Translations under genes and position numbers: made by a program | The notes under the pieces: generated by a model | What the model was told of the DNA's origin: nothing | Database searches by the model: none | Seen by the model: only the letters and a program-made list of their open reading frames with translations | Part shown: positions 5,472-5,965 of the stretch, one piece after another | Layout of the letters: every line of letters begins with the position of its first letter | Numbering within the stretch: the first letter of the stretch is position 1 | Assembly: GCA_002714485.1 (NCBI GenBank) | Contig: PAXM01000057.1 | Coordinates: forward strand, 1-5,965 | Direction of reading: 5' to 3' | Origin: Acidimicrobiaceae bacterium | Lineage (GTDB): Bacteria > Actinomycetota > Acidimicrobiia > Acidimicrobiales > MedAcidi-G1 | DNA: 5,965 nucleotides

Positions 5472-5477
5472 CGTGTG

Positions 5478-5965
5478 GTGCTGAAACTCGTCCTTCCTAA
5501 GGGTTCCCTTGAGAAATCGACCCTCGAACTGTTCGAGGGCGCCGACCTCGGGGTTCGCCGGAGTTCCTCGGTCGACTACCGGGCGACCATTGACGATCCG
5601 CGCGTCGACGACGTTCGAATCCTGCGACCCCAGGAGATCCCCACCTACGTGGCCGACGGGCTGTTCGACCTCGGGATCACTGGGCGGGACTGGATCGAGG
5701 AGACGGGCAGCGACGTGGTGTCCCTCGGAGAACTCCACTATTCGAAGGCCACGGCACGCCCGGTCCGAATCGTGGTCGCCGTGCCCGGCGACTCTGACGT
5801 CGAGTCGGTGGCCGACCTCCCGGCCGGGGTTCGGGTGTCGAGCGAGTACCCGGAACTGACCCGCCGATTCTTCGCCGATCACGGCGTCGACGCAGACATC
5901 CGGCTCTCGTACGGGGCGACCGAGGCCAAGGTCCCCGACATCGTGGACGTGGTGGTCGATATCAC
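5478..5965 (+). CDS. hisG: ATP phosphoribosyltransferase, N-terminal part (runs off right edge)
   Basis: HisG joins ATP and PRPP to make phosphoribosyl-ATP, the committed and usually feedback-inhibited step of histidine synthesis. The frame is open from the GTG at 5478 to the window end (162 full codons). It starts VLKLVLPKGSLEKSTLELFE, with the family PKG motif at 7-9. It continues with RPQEIPTYVADGLFDLGITG (the GITGRDW motif is at 66-72), SSEYPELTRRFF (121-132) and SYGATEAKVPDIVD (144-157), just before the PRPP-binding region. Having lobes I and II from the N-terminus without a HisZ-type partner suggests a HisG polypeptide of about 200 or 280-300 aa. Whether the regulatory C-terminal domain is present cannot be seen. 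A GTG at 5473 is in another frame and stops at once. No Shine-Dalgarno precedes the start. Confidence 0.93.
   Translation, partial: MLKLVLPKGSLEKSTLELFEGADLGVRRSSSVDYRATIDDPRVDDVRILRPQEIPTYVADGLFDLGITGRDWIEETGSDVVSLGELHYSKATARPVRIVVAVPGDSDVESVADLPAGVRVSSEYPELTRRFFADHGVDADIRLSYGATEAKVPDIVDVVVDI

Noticed and set aside
5391..5477. Terminator, riboswitch or small gene between ribD and hisG
   Set aside because: I found no stable hairpin, no FMN-riboswitch-like conserved block and no coding frame. Only the candidate hisG -10 is supported.
5509..5859. 116-codon plus-strand open frame inside hisG
   Set aside because: It is out of frame with HisG, whose frame is open to the window edge and matches the family along its whole visible length.

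Overview
The window is GC-rich, with a strong G/C bias at third codon positions and frequent GTG starts (four of the seven complete starts inferred here). It looks like a chromosomal housekeeping region of a high-GC actinobacterium. The order def-fmt-rsmB, followed by ribD and hisG, the wording of the proteins (for example HisG 'GITGRDW', RibD with a short reductase domain) and TANNNT-type promoters placed for leaderless transcription all fit the Actinomycetota, possibly Acidimicrobiia. The class-level guess rests on remembered family resemblance and is inference. I see no mobile element, phage gene, CRISPR array, tRNA or rRNA.

Layout. (1) Positions 1-89, minus strand: the first 29 codons of a gene that runs off the left edge, probably an RsmC-like class I SAM methyltransferase, diverging from def. 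(2) Positions 154-2865, plus strand: a tight def-fmt-rsmB operon (peptide deformylase, Met-tRNA formyltransferase, 16S rRNA m5C967 methyltransferase). def and fmt overlap by 4 nt, and rsmB starts 13 nt after fmt. A hairpin at 2885-2908 may end this transcript. (3) Positions 2893-3708, minus strand: a dienelactone-hydrolase-family protein, convergent with rsmB. (4) Positions 3785-5390, plus strand: a MogA/MoaB-family molybdopterin adenylyltransferase overlapping a bifunctional RibD by 8 nt. (5) Positions 5478-5965, plus strand: the first 162 codons of hisG, open at the right edge.

How the genes work together. def and fmt are the two halves of the N-formyl-methionine cycle: Fmt formylates initiator tRNA and Def removes the formyl group from nascent proteins. 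RsmB modifies the ribosome, so the first operon is a translation module. mog and ribD belong to two cofactor pathways that both begin from GTP (molybdenum cofactor and riboflavin). hisG starts histidine synthesis from its own promoter.

The most useful regulatory observation is that all four genes preceded by non-coding DNA and lacking a convincing Shine-Dalgarno (def, the hydrolase gene, mog, hisG) carry a TANNNT hexamer ending exactly 6 nt before the start codon. That is the geometry expected for leaderless mRNAs. I found no convincing undescribed multi-gene system; the remaining findings are local oddities.
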